The notes under the pieces were generated by a model, which did no database searches, was not told where the DNA came from, and saw only the letters and a program-made list of their open reading frames with translations. Shown one piece after another: positions 34,737 through 43,087 of a stretch of 64,000 bases of DNA (positions within the stretch are counted from its first letter, which is position 1; every line of letters starts with the position of its first letter). This DNA is from an uncultured Cryptobacterium sp. GTDB lineage: Bacteria > Actinomycetota > Coriobacteriia > Coriobacteriales > Eggerthellaceae. The DNA lies in the NCBI GenBank assembly GCA_958410215.1, contig CATYOF010000007.1, positions 1-64,000 of the forward strand, given 5' to 3'. The position numbers and the translations under genes are program-made.

Positions 34737-34802
34737 CAAGAGCACTTTAGCTCATTGGATAGCTTGGCTGAAATCAAGCCGCCCTGAGCCACAATGCTCT
34801 TG
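34737..34802 (-). promoter_or_regulatory. Structured 5' leader of aspS
   Basis: Three nested stems occur on one short RNA ending 34 nt before the aspS start: CAAGAGCA/TGCTCTTG (8 bp), GCTCA/TGAGC (5 bp) and GCTTG/CAAGC (5 bp). A TATAGT -10-like element lies 20 nt upstream of the stem on the minus strand. It is not a T-box (no T-box sequence). Family unknown; a control element for aspS is inferred. Confidence 0.55.
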
Positions 34803-34829
34803 TGTTATTCCAACCGTAATACTATAGCG

Positions 34830-34867
34830 AAAACCGCTTGTATCAGAAACGGTTTACAAGCGGTTTT
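34830..34867 (-). terminator. 13-bp hairpin between hisS and aspS
   Basis: AAAACCGCTTGTA pairs perfectly with TACAAGCGGTTTT around a 12-nt loop. The T residues at its end make it a plausible rho-independent terminator in either direction; on the minus strand it would end hisS transcripts before the aspS promoter. Confidence 0.65.
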
Positions 34868-34969
34868 TCATAAAAAAGAATAGTTTTACCACTCTTTTAC
34901 GAAGAAGCTCCTACTCGTTCATAACTCTTCAAGAGCACCCCAAGAGCAGTTATACGCATTTGTGACTAC

Positions 34970-35154
34970 TTGCTCATAATTCTGAAAGAGCATTCGAAGC
35001 GCCGTTTTGAAAGAAGGCACAAAAAGCGCTGCCCCGGATTAGCGAAAAAAGATTTTGGGATAGCACTTCTTGTGCTTCGCGCCTTTTCTGCAGCGCTCCT
35101 AGCCTTCTTGAAAAACGATTAAGCGCGTAGCTGCTCTTGAAGAATTATGAGCAA
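34970..35154. repeat. Large imperfect hairpin element (copy B)
   Basis: An 185-bp element bounded by 23-bp inverted repeats that match at 21 positions (left TTGCTCATAATTCTGAAAGA then GCA; right arm 35132-35154). Inner arms are CGTTTTGAAAGAAGGC (35003-35018) and GCCTTCTTGAAAAACG (35102-35117), and AGCGCT occurs in both. The core AAAGCGCTGCCCCGGATTAG...TTGGGATA aligns with copy A. It lies 15 bp after the hisS stop and is MITE-like in shape. Confidence 0.8.
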
Positions 35155-35168
35155 GCAGCATTCAATGC

Positions 35169-36470
35169 TTAAGAAAGGGTTGCTACCACTTCATCAAGCG
35201 AAACAACCATTTCTTCGTGGTTTTCCATATTGCGAAGCTTAATGCAGCCTTGAGCTAATTCATCGGGACCTAAAATTGCTACGTGATTCGCACCCAACTT
35301 ATCGGCAAGCTTAAACTGGCTCTTTAAGCTGCGCTGCTGATGATCCATTTCGGTAGCAATTCCTGCATCGCGACATTCCTGAACAAGACTGAAAGCCCGC
35401 TCACGCACTTCATCATTAACGCAGGCAACAAATAGGTTAATCTGCGCTGGTTCAGGAAATGCAACACCTGCTGCTTCAAGCGCTAACGCACAACGCTCAA
35501 AACCAAGCGCAAAACCAAGACCGGGTACATCGCGACCGCCCACTTCCTTGGAAAGCTTATCGTAGCGACCGCCGCCACCAATAGCGTTCTGCGCACCCAT
35601 ACCATTGTCTACCTGAACTTCAAATACCGTACGCGTATAGTAATCAAGACCACGAACAAGACGTGTATCTTCCGTAAACGAGATGCCCGCATTCGTTAAA
35701 TAACGCTTCACGGTTTCATAGTGTTCACGGCAATCGTCACACAGATGATCGGTAATACGTGGTGCACCTTCCATGATTGAAGCGCAGGTTGGATTCTTGC
35801 AGTCGAACGCACGGAGTGGATTAATTTCAGCACGATGATTACATTCTTCACACATGTCCGCTTCGTGTTCATGAATGAATTCACGCACTAATTCACGATA
35901 GGCAGGACGACACTTTTCACAACCCATTGAATTAATAAGTAAGGTCATATCGCCTAAAGGAATACCAATTGCCTCGTAAAAACGCATAAGCATAATAATA
36001 GCTTCAGCATCTACCCCAGGATCATCGGCACCCAAGCATTCAACACCTATTTGGCGGAACTGACGCAAACGACCTTTCTGAGGACGTTCGGCACGAAACA
36101 TAGGACCCGCATACATAAGTTTTGCCGGTGCACCACCCTGAGGAACAAGGTCATGTTGTACTACCGCACGTACCACACCTGCGGTGCCTTCCGGACGAAG
36201 CGAAAGCTTGCTTTTCGACTTAAGCGTTCCACCCTCAAGCAACTTAGTCATATTGCCGCCAGAAATTACAGTGAACATTTCTTTTGACACCACATCAGTT
36301 GCTTCACCAATGCCACGAACAAAAAGTTCAGTCTGTTCAAACAGGGGCGTTTCAATGGGCTGATAGCCATAACGTCCAAACACAGAAAATGCCGTATTAC
36401 GGAAATAATCCCAAAACGCCGCATCGCGAGGAAGCAGATCAGACGTTCCTTCAGGAGATCGAATAGCCAT
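35169..36470 (-). CDS. hisS: Histidyl-tRNA synthetase
   Basis: About 433 residues, class II HisRS charging tRNA-His. Motif 1 lies near residue 40, motif 2 near 95-115 (LSLRPEGTAGVVRAV), the histidine-binding motif GLDYYTRTVFEV near 265, and motif 3 GLGFALGFERCAL near 310. The C-terminal anticodon-binding domain follows. A Cys-rich insertion (CEKCRPAYR, CEECNHRAE, CKNPTCAS, CDDC) near 170-240 resembles a zinc-binding subdomain. ATG 36470 is chosen; the frame extends only to a TTG further upstream. It is upstream of aspS. Confidence 0.95.
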   Translation of the reverse strand: MAIRSPEGTSDLLPRDAAFWDYFRNTAFSVFGRYGYQPIETPLFEQTELFVRGIGEATDVVSKEMFTVISGGNMTKLLEGGTLKSKSKLSLRPEGTAGVVRAVVQHDLVPQGGAPAKLMYAGPMFRAERPQKGRLRQFRQIGVECLGADDPGVDAEAIIMLMRFYEAIGIPLGDMTLLINSMGCEKCRPAYRELVREFIHEHEADMCEECNHRAEINPLRAFDCKNPTCASIMEGAPRITDHLCDDCREHYETVKRYLTNAGISFTEDTRLVRGLDYYTRTVFEVQVDNGMGAQNAIGGGGRYDKLSKEVGGRDVPGLGFALGFERCALALEAAGVAFPEPAQINLFVACVNDEVRERAFSLVQECRDAGIATEMDHQQRSLKSQFKLADKLGANHVAILGPDELAQGCIKLRNMENHEEMVVSLDEVVATLS

Positions 36471-36583
36471 AAGTCGGTATGCCTTTCGCAAAATATCGTA
36501 ATTACTACGTGCTTTATAACCTAAACCACCCGCACTCCCCTATGCAAGGAAAAGCGCGGGTGGCTTGCAATTAATCCATGGAT

Positions 36584-37693
36584 TTAGAGATGTGCGACTA
36601 CCAAATCACCCATCTGGACGGTACCCACAATCTTGTCAGCTGGAGTAGCCTCATCAGCAATATCGCCCGTGCGCCAACCTTCGTTCAAAACTTCAGTAAT
36701 GGCGCGCTCAATATCGTCTGCAGCATCGCCCATATTAAAGCTATAGCGAAGCATCATGCCCACAGACAAAATTTGGGCCAAAGGATTTGCAATACCTTTA
36801 CCCGCAATATCGGGGGCACTACCATGGCTTGGCTCATACAGAGCAACACCATCGCCCAACGAAGCACTTGCAAGCATGCCAAGCGAACCCGTAATTTGTG
36901 CTGCTTCATCGGACAAAATATCGCCAAACATATTTTCAGTAACTACCACGTCAAAATCAGCCGGACGATTGATAAGCTGCATAGCTGTGTTGTCTACCAG
37001 CATGTCCTCTAGCTCAACATCAGGATATTCCGTCTGGCCAATACGATGAACAATTTCACGCCACATACGGCTTGTTTCCAAAACGTTTGCCTTGTCAACG
37101 CTGGTAACCTTATTGCGGCGCTTACGTGCGGCTTCGAATGCCTGACGCGCAATACGTTCAATTTCATATTCGCGGTATTCAAGCGTATCGTAAGCACGCT
37201 GACCTTTAGCGCCGTTGGTGCCTGCACCTTCTTCATCATAGAAGCGCTCGCGCTTACCAAAATACAAACCACCGGTAAGTTCGCGCACGATCATCATGTC
37301 AACGCCATCAATCACTTCAGGTTTAAGCGTAGAAGCATCGGATAGGGCAGCAAAAATCTGAACAGGACGAAGATTGGTATACAAACCAAGTGCTTTACGA
37401 ATACCAAGCAGTCCCTGTTCAGGGCGAGGCTTTTCAGGATCGGTGGTATCCCATTTAGGACCACCTACCGCAGCAAGCAAAACCGCATCGGATGCATTAG
37501 CAACCTCAAGTGTAGCATCAGGCAAAGCAGTACCACATTCATCGATAGCACAGCCGCCAATGAGCGCATCCGTGCATTCAAACGTGGCATCGTACTTTTT
37601 ACCCACCGCATTTAGTACTTTTACGCCTTCGGCAATAATCTCAGGACCAATACCATCACCGGGAAGCGTACAAATTTTATACGTTTGAGCCAT
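36584..37693 (-). CDS. leuB: 3-Isopropylmalate dehydrogenase
   Basis: A 369-residue LeuB, which oxidises and decarboxylates 3-isopropylmalate with NAD+ in leucine synthesis. Signatures are LPGDGIGPEI near residue 9, VRELTGGLYFGKR near 133, the active-site Lys/Asp region VDNTAMQLI near 220, and YEPSHGSAPDIAGKGIANPLA near 278. AGGAG precedes the ATG. It is the last gene of leuCDB, 8 bp after leuD. Confidence 0.95.
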   Translation of the reverse strand: MAQTYKICTLPGDGIGPEIIAEGVKVLNAVGKKYDATFECTDALIGGCAIDECGTALPDATLEVANASDAVLLAAVGGPKWDTTDPEKPRPEQGLLGIRKALGLYTNLRPVQIFAALSDASTLKPEVIDGVDMMIVRELTGGLYFGKRERFYDEEGAGTNGAKGQRAYDTLEYREYEIERIARQAFEAARKRRNKVTSVDKANVLETSRMWREIVHRIGQTEYPDVELEDMLVDNTAMQLINRPADFDVVVTENMFGDILSDEAAQITGSLGMLASASLGDGVALYEPSHGSAPDIAGKGIANPLAQILSVGMMLRYSFNMGDAADDIERAITEVLNEGWRTGDIADEATPADKIVGTVQMGDLVVAHL

Positions 37694-37701
37694 TTTGTCT
37701 C

Positions 37702-38199
37702 CTAAGCTAATCCTAATACCTTCCTGGTGCGATTCAGCAATCCACCCTGCTCAATAATGTCTGCAATGAAAGGTGGGAAAGGCTGTGCGGTAAATTCTGC
37801 TCCTGTGGTTTCGTTTTTGATGGCACCCGTATCGGTATCAACCGAAACAATATCGCCATCGGAAATAGCATCCACTGCTTCAGGGCACTCCAAAATAGCA
37901 AGACCGGTATTGATGGAGTTGCGATAGAAAATGCGGGCAAAGCTTTTTGCGATAACAACATCAACACCTGCTGCCTTAATAGCAATAGGAGCATGCTCAC
38001 GAGAAGAGCCGCAGCCAAAGTTTTCATCAGCAACAATAATATCGCCCTGCTTAACCTTGTTTACAAAGTCTGTATCTATATCTTCCATGCAATGCTTCGC
38101 AAGTTCCGATGGTTCGGAAGTCGTTAAGTAACGAGCAGGAATAATTACGTCAGTGTCAACATCGCGTCCATAGCGATGAACGGTTCCTTTAAACTGCAT
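37702..38199 (-). CDS. leuD: 3-Isopropylmalate dehydratase small subunit
   Basis: A 165-residue LeuD. It forms the swivelling domain of isopropylmalate isomerase with LeuC. Signatures are DVDTDVIIPARYL near residue 13, FGCGSSREHAP near 60, and IAKSFARIFYRNSINTGL near 80. This is the short (archaeal/clostridial-type) small subunit. AGGAG precedes the ATG. It lies 9 bp after leuC and 8 bp before leuB, a tight operon. Confidence 0.95.
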   Translation of the reverse strand: MQFKGTVHRYGRDVDTDVIIPARYLTTSEPSELAKHCMEDIDTDFVNKVKQGDIIVADENFGCGSSREHAPIAIKAAGVDVVIAKSFARIFYRNSINTGLAILECPEAVDAISDGDIVSVDTDTGAIKNETTGAEFTAQPFPPFIADIIEQGGLLNRTRKVLGLA

Positions 38200-38208
38200 G
38201 CGCTTCTC

Positions 38209-39477
38209 CTAATCTAAATCTTCAGGAAGACCAATGTGACCAAGTACTGCACTTGCTGCAGCAACTGCGGGCGAAGACAAGTACACTTCACTCGTGGGAT
38301 CACCCATGCGGCCTACGAAATTACGATTCGTGGTAGCAATTGAACGTTCGCCTGCTGCCAAAATACCCATGTAACCGCCCAGACAAGGACCACAGGTAGG
38401 CGTGGATACGGCGCAGTTAGCATCCAAGAAAATTTCCATCAAGCCTTCTTCAATGCACTGACGATATACCTGCTGAGTTGCAGGAATAATGATGCAACGA
38501 ACGTTAGGATTAACTTTATGGCCCTTCAATACCGCAGCTGCTTGACGCATGTCTTCAATGCGTCCGTTGGTGCAAGAGCCAATTACCGACTGATCAATCG
38601 TAATATCACGCGCTTCGGCTGCAGGACGAGTATTGGAAGGAAGATGAGGGAAGGCAACCGTAGGAACAATGTCCGCCGCATTGATGTTGTATACCTTTGC
38701 ATATACCGCATCAGGATCGGAATAATATTCCTTGTAGGGGCGTTCAGTACGACCATCCATGTAAGCACGCGTAACATCATCAACCGCAATAAGACCGGCT
38801 TTGCCGCCTGCTTCAATTGCCATATTCGAAATAGAAAGACGCTCATCCATGCTCAACGATTCAATGGCGCTTCCGCGGAATTCCATTGCCTGATACAGCG
38901 CACCATCAACACCAATCATGCCAATGATATGAAGAATGATATCTTTACCCGTTACTCCTGGCTGAAGCTCCCCTTCGATATTGAAGAGAATTGACTCAGG
39001 AACTTTAAACCAGGCCTTACCTGTAGCGTAAGCCATTGCAGCATCCGTTGAGCCAACACCAGTTGCAAAGGCACCCAGTGCACCATAGGTGCATGTATGA
39101 CTGTCAGCGCCGATGATAAGATCGCCTGCACCAACTACGCCCTGTTCAGGAAGAAGAGCATGCTCAACACCCATGCAGCCTACTTCATAAAAGTGCGTAA
39201 TGCCTTGTTCGCGCGCAAATTCACGCGTTAGTTTTGCCTGCTCAGCACTTTGAATGTCTTTGTTAGGGACATAATGGTCAGGAACAAGCGCAATCTTGGT
39301 AGGATCAAACACTTTGTCAACGCCAACCTTTTTGAATTCTTTGATTGCAATAGGTGCCGTAACATCGTTCGACAAAACAAGATCAAGATCGCACTCGATT
39401 AGTTGACCGGGAACTACTTCTTCGAGTCCTGCATGAGCGGCAAGAATTTTCTCGGCCATAGTCATCGGGCGTGCCAT
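38209..39477 (-). CDS. leuC: 3-Isopropylmalate dehydratase large subunit
   Basis: About 422 residues, aconitase-type large subunit of isopropylmalate isomerase with a [4Fe-4S] cluster. Cluster ligands are expected in GSCTNGRIEDMR near residue 300 and CGPCLGG near 363. DSHTCTYGALGAFATGVGSTD near 118 is diagnostic. ATG 39477 with GAAGGAG upstream is the start; the longer frame to 39591 lacks support. It is the first gene of leuCDB, preceded by a long hairpin-bearing leader. Confidence 0.95.
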   Translation of the reverse strand: MARPMTMAEKILAAHAGLEEVVPGQLIECDLDLVLSNDVTAPIAIKEFKKVGVDKVFDPTKIALVPDHYVPNKDIQSAEQAKLTREFAREQGITHFYEVGCMGVEHALLPEQGVVGAGDLIIGADSHTCTYGALGAFATGVGSTDAAMAYATGKAWFKVPESILFNIEGELQPGVTGKDIILHIIGMIGVDGALYQAMEFRGSAIESLSMDERLSISNMAIEAGGKAGLIAVDDVTRAYMDGRTERPYKEYYSDPDAVYAKVYNINAADIVPTVAFPHLPSNTRPAAEARDITIDQSVIGSCTNGRIEDMRQAAAVLKGHKVNPNVRCIIIPATQQVYRQCIEEGLMEIFLDANCAVSTPTCGPCLGGYMGILAAGERSIATTNRNFVGRMGDPTSEVYLSSPAVAAASAVLGHIGLPEDLD

Positions 39478-39623
39478 GTTCTCTCCTTCAATGTTCGTCT
39501 TGTGATAAAACTCATTCATTATAACACCGCCCCCTATAAGGATTTGCAGCTTGGCACGCTTATACGTGTTACAACTTTGTTTCGCCCGCAAGCGGTCACA
39601 CCCGCAAAAGGAATGGCTGTTTT

Positions 39624-39663
39624 GAATACTTACAACGTGTCTTCAACAACGTTGTAAGTATTC
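39624..39663. promoter_or_regulatory. Perfect 15-bp inverted repeat in the leuC / YbhN gap
   Basis: GAATACTTACAACGT (39624-39638) and ACGTTGTAAGTATTC (39649-39663) pair perfectly around a 10-nt loop. An outer CTTGGCA/TGCCAAG pairing surrounds it, and a TATAAT lies at 39518-39523 on the minus strand just before leuC. There is no T-run, so it is not a classical terminator. It could be an operator or a leader structure. The rest of 39478-39813 shows no gene. Confidence 0.5.
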
Positions 39664-39813
39664 CAGCAAGATGCCAAGTCCTACTTTCGGCTAACCCGTC
39701 GAAATGCTTGATCTTGCCTTCAGCTAACCTTCACCGAAGCACTCGGCGTTCTCAAGTGCAATTTGGTATACTAAACAGGTTAATGCAACTTACGCAGATA
39801 GGTTTCTTATACG

Positions 39814-41046
39814 GTGAAATTCAACTTTCGAAATCTTTTTGCTGGTTTAGTAATTATTATTGTTCTGGCATTTGTGTTTTTACGCGGTGACCAGTTAAAC
39901 GAATTGGCAGCCACTATGGCACAGGGTGCCCTTATCCCTTTGGTAATTGCCATTATTACCCAGCTGTGCAAATACTTTTCTCAAAGCTTCGCTTACAAGT
40001 TTTCTTTCCAAGCAGTAGGCGAAACGATGCATCCCAAGCACACTCTGCCTTTGGTATTTGGCACCTTTTTCTTAAATACCGTTTTTCCAAGTCTTAATTT
40101 AGCGGGAACCACCCTGGTAGTTGATGACGCCCGCAGACGCGGCATTGCGCCTGGAAAGGCAACCTCTGCTGCTATCTTGATGCAGATTACCGTTGATTCC
40201 GCCTTTGCTACCATTATGGTAATTAGTTTTACTATTCTTGCCCTTACCGTCGGTTTATCGCCTTTATGGCTGTTGCTGGGTTTGCTGGTCATTCTTTTAG
40301 TTAGCGTTCTTGTTGGAATTATGGTATTGGGCAATAAGAACCCTGCTCTTATCATTCGTGTACTTACCCCTATTTCTAACTTTATTAATAAAGTGTTGGT
40401 TCGCTTTAAGAAAAAGCCTTTGGAACCCTGGGTCGAAAAAACTATCATGAGTTTTTCTGGGGCAGCAAAGCTCATTGCTAAAAATCCTAAATCCACCGCA
40501 AAAGCCTTTGGATGTTCCATCATAGCAAGCTGCTGCGAACTTTCCGCTTTCGCTCTGGTTGGTTTTTCCTTTGGCGTAAATGTTCCTGAATCTTTAGTAT
40601 GCGGCTACGTAGTAGCAACCTTATTCGCTATGATTTCCATCACTCCCCAGGGAGTAGGCGTGGTAGAAGCCGCAGTCACGGTAGCTTTTACCGCTTTTGG
40701 TGCATCAGCAACTGCCGGTATGGCAATTGGCTTGGTGTATCGCGGTATCGTATTTTGGATGCCCTTTATTATTGGTGCCATTCTTATTCAAACCACCAAA
40801 ACATTCCGTCCTACCAAGGAAAAGAAAACCGATACCTCTAAAGCGGGTAACTTTAACTACGAGCGTAAAAAAGCTGCTTTAGCAAAAGAAGCAACCGAAA
40901 AACGCGCAACCAGAAATGCTCATCGCCCTCATTTGCCAAACATAAAGGTTCAAGAAAAAAGCCATCAAAACCACCACGAAAACCACGTTGATTCATTGGA
41001 TAAAACCCAAAACAACCTTGAAGAAGAAACAGAACCTACTCAGTAG
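39814..41046 (+). CDS. YbhN/UPF0104 (lysylphosphatidylglycerol synthase-type flippase) membrane protein
   Basis: A 410-residue integral membrane protein with about eight hydrophobic segments, matching the lysylphosphatidylglycerol synthase transmembrane (MprF flippase-like) family: GTFFLNTVFPSLNLAGTTLVV near residue 70, ITPQGVGVVEAAVTVAF near 270, and YRGIVFWMPFIIGA near 308. It lacks the MprF synthase domain, so the lipid or substrate is unknown. A charged His/Lys/Glu tail of about 75 residues follows the last helix. The start is GTG with a weak AGATAGG upstream. Confidence 0.88.
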   Translation: MKFNFRNLFAGLVIIIVLAFVFLRGDQLNELAATMAQGALIPLVIAIITQLCKYFSQSFAYKFSFQAVGETMHPKHTLPLVFGTFFLNTVFPSLNLAGTTLVVDDARRRGIAPGKATSAAILMQITVDSAFATIMVISFTILALTVGLSPLWLLLGLLVILLVSVLVGIMVLGNKNPALIIRVLTPISNFINKVLVRFKKKPLEPWVEKTIMSFSGAAKLIAKNPKSTAKAFGCSIIASCCELSAFALVGFSFGVNVPESLVCGYVVATLFAMISITPQGVGVVEAAVTVAFTAFGASATAGMAIGLVYRGIVFWMPFIIGAILIQTTKTFRPTKEKKTDTSKAGNFNYERKKAALAKEATEKRATRNAHRPHLPNIKVQEKSHQNHHENHVDSLDKTQNNLEEETEPTQ

Positions 41047-41200
41047 CTTTGCGTTAACTCCACCTCTAAACTAGCAACGATTTAGTTTTTAATAATCCGA
41101 AGGTAGTATCAATAATTCAAGAAAAAGTATGAGTAAATCAGACGATAATCTCATTACCGTAAGCTAATAACTCTGATTACCCACCACGAAAGGAACATGC

Positions 41201-41779
41201 ATGCCTAGCTTTATTAAACATCTTGCCAACACCACCCGAAGCTTTCGCCGTTTCCGCCAAATTTATCCCGTTACCCCAGAACTCATGACGCAATGGGTAG
41301 ACAACGCTCGCGTTACCGCAAGCACTGGAAACCTTCAGCCTTTGCGCTATCGCATTGTTACTGATAAGGAAACTTGTGCAGACATATTCCCCACCCTCGC
41401 CTGGGCGGGCAAACTTCCCGACTGGGATGGCCCCAAAGAAGGAGAACGCCCCACAGGTTACATCATCATGGCGGTAGATTCTGAAACCTTTAAGGGTGAA
41501 TCATGGCGCTTCGATGTGGGTATTGCCGCGCAAACCATTATGCTCAGCTCAACCGAAGAAGGTTTTGGCGGATGCATGATCCTTTCCTTTAAACGTGCTG
41601 AACTTAAGAAGGTACTCGACATGCCTGAAGGGCTTGAACCAGTACTCGTATTGGCGCTTGGACGGCCCATTGAAGATGTGCGCCTGGTGGATGCTATCGA
41701 TGGTGACATCACCTATTACCGCGACGAAAATCAGGTTCACTATGTTCCTAAACGCAAGCTTGAAGATATTTGGTTTTAA
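41201..41779 (+). CDS. Nitroreductase-family flavoprotein
   Basis: A 192-residue nitroreductase-fold protein, FMN-binding. The N-terminal TTRSFRRFRQ and DNARVTASTGNLQPLRYRI carry the FMN phosphate contacts, and GGCMILSFKRAELKKVLDMPEG...VLALGRP is the second FMN segment. Reduction of quinones or nitro compounds with NAD(P)H is the family activity; the substrate here is unknown. AAAGGA precedes the ATG and a terminator follows. Confidence 0.9.
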   Translation: MPSFIKHLANTTRSFRRFRQIYPVTPELMTQWVDNARVTASTGNLQPLRYRIVTDKETCADIFPTLAWAGKLPDWDGPKEGERPTGYIIMAVDSETFKGESWRFDVGIAAQTIMLSSTEEGFGGCMILSFKRAELKKVLDMPEGLEPVLVLALGRPIEDVRLVDAIDGDITYYRDENQVHYVPKRKLEDIWF

Positions 41780-41788
41780 GAACTAAAC

Positions 41789-41810
41789 AAGAGCCACCGA
41801 AGTGGCTCTT
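41789..41810 (+). terminator. Nitroreductase gene terminator
   Basis: AAGAGCCAC and GTGGCTCTT form a 9-bp stem with a CGAA tetraloop, followed by TTGTTAT, 9 bp after the stop. Confidence 0.9.
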
Positions 41811-41842
41811 TTGTTATGCTCAACCATACGTGATCATTTTGA

Positions 41843-42838
41843 ATGTTGGGTTTGCCTATGAAAAAATCCGTCGCATTACAAACGCTTGGCTTGTCTGAAG
41901 GTGCAACCGAAGAAGAAATTAAAAAAGCGCATCGCAAGCTCATCATAGAAAATCATCCTGACAAATTTGGTCAGGATGCCAACGCGCGTGCTGAAGCAGA
42001 AGAAAGAACCAAGCTTATCAACGAAGCACGCGATGTATTACTCAACCACTCTTGGGACCCCGAATATGCTTCGGCCGGCACTGCCTATGGTGCACCCTTT
42101 TCTTACGATCCTTTTGCTGCAGCATATGGGCAAAATCCCTTTGGCGGACAACCCACGCAGGCTTATTCTGCACGATCGCGTAACACCACAGGCAATTCCC
42201 AAGGTGTTCCTGAGGACGCGAATCCTTTTGCAGGGTGGCCATTTAGCGAAACCTTTGTATGGACCACCTGGGATTCTTCAGGAAAGCAGCACACCTACAC
42301 TTCAAACACCTATACGAACAGTTCGTCAGGAACACGCCAGACCTACTCATCGGACAGCGCTTCGCAACCTGATCCTTTTGCGGGGTTTGATCCTCATGTA
42401 AACCCATTTAGTAGTTCATACACTCCTCGAGGAGCCAATGATCCCTTTAGTAGCTTATTTAACATGTTCTTCCCGCAAGAAAAAACACTTGAAGATTTGC
42501 TAAAAGAAGCAAAAAAGGATTTGGCCCTCGATATCAAGCTTATCGTAGTAAAACTTGTTCTGCTGGCACTTTCATTTGCACTTTCTATACCTGCAACAGG
42601 ATTATTCTTGTATACCATTATTTCTATTGGGCAAGGAATCTGGAAACGCCTGCATTACCTATCCCTTATCTTTTTGGTGCCCTTTGCAATGCTAGCGCTT
42701 ATCTTTGCACCAGCAGGAACTGCCTACATTGGAATTATTCCTTTTGTTCTTTTTGGATGTGCGGTTGTTTTCGATATACAAAATGTATATCGTCACGCAA
42801 AACGAATCCGCAATCTTAAAAAGGAAATGAGCTACTAA
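41843..42838 (+). CDS. Membrane-anchored J-domain protein
   Basis: About 326-331 residues; start ATG 41843 or ATG 41858, both with weak ribosome-binding sites. The N-terminal J domain (residues about 8-65) has the HPD motif (NHPDKFG) needed to stimulate DnaK ATPase. A Ser/Thr/Tyr/Gly/Phe-rich low-complexity region (70-215) with repeated DPFA/NPFxG words follows. Then come three hydrophobic segments (230-310) and a basic end. It is probably a specialised membrane co-chaperone. No dnaK or grpE nearby. Confidence 0.85.
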   Translation: MLGLPMKKSVALQTLGLSEGATEEEIKKAHRKLIIENHPDKFGQDANARAEAEERTKLINEARDVLLNHSWDPEYASAGTAYGAPFSYDPFAAAYGQNPFGGQPTQAYSARSRNTTGNSQGVPEDANPFAGWPFSETFVWTTWDSSGKQHTYTSNTYTNSSSGTRQTYSSDSASQPDPFAGFDPHVNPFSSSYTPRGANDPFSSLFNMFFPQEKTLEDLLKEAKKDLALDIKLIVVKLVLLALSFALSIPATGLFLYTIISIGQGIWKRLHYLSLIFLVPFAMLALIFAPAGTAYIGIIPFVLFGCAVVFDIQNVYRHAKRIRNLKKEMSY

Positions 42839-42985
42839 CAACGAAACGGTTGAGCTTCACAAAAACGCAAGAAGTACCATCTTGAAACGGCTGGCAAGAA
42901 TGCTAGCCAACAATGAAACAACTACGTCTCACAAAAACGGAGTTAACGGCCAAAGGAGCTTCGGGCTACAACTTCAAGACACCAC

Positions 42986-43017
42986 AACGGTCGGATGCCC
43001 CAAAGCATCCGACCGTT
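42986..43017. terminator. Bidirectional terminator between J-domain gene and aroE
   Basis: AACGGTCGGATGC and GCATCCGACCGTT pair perfectly over 13 bp with a 6-nt loop; TTTT follows on the plus strand. It lies between two convergent genes. Confidence 0.85.
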
Positions 43018-43087
43018 TTACTACCCCAAAAAGAGGGTTATAGGAATATGCAAGCGTTTAAGTGGAAGCTTTTCTTTGAAAAGAAAT

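Noticed and set aside
39640..39700. Leucine-rich leader peptide upstream of leuC
   Set aside because: A minus-strand frame with Leu codons CTT, TTG, CTG, TTA can be read, but it has no ATG or GTG start and no adequate ribosome-binding site.
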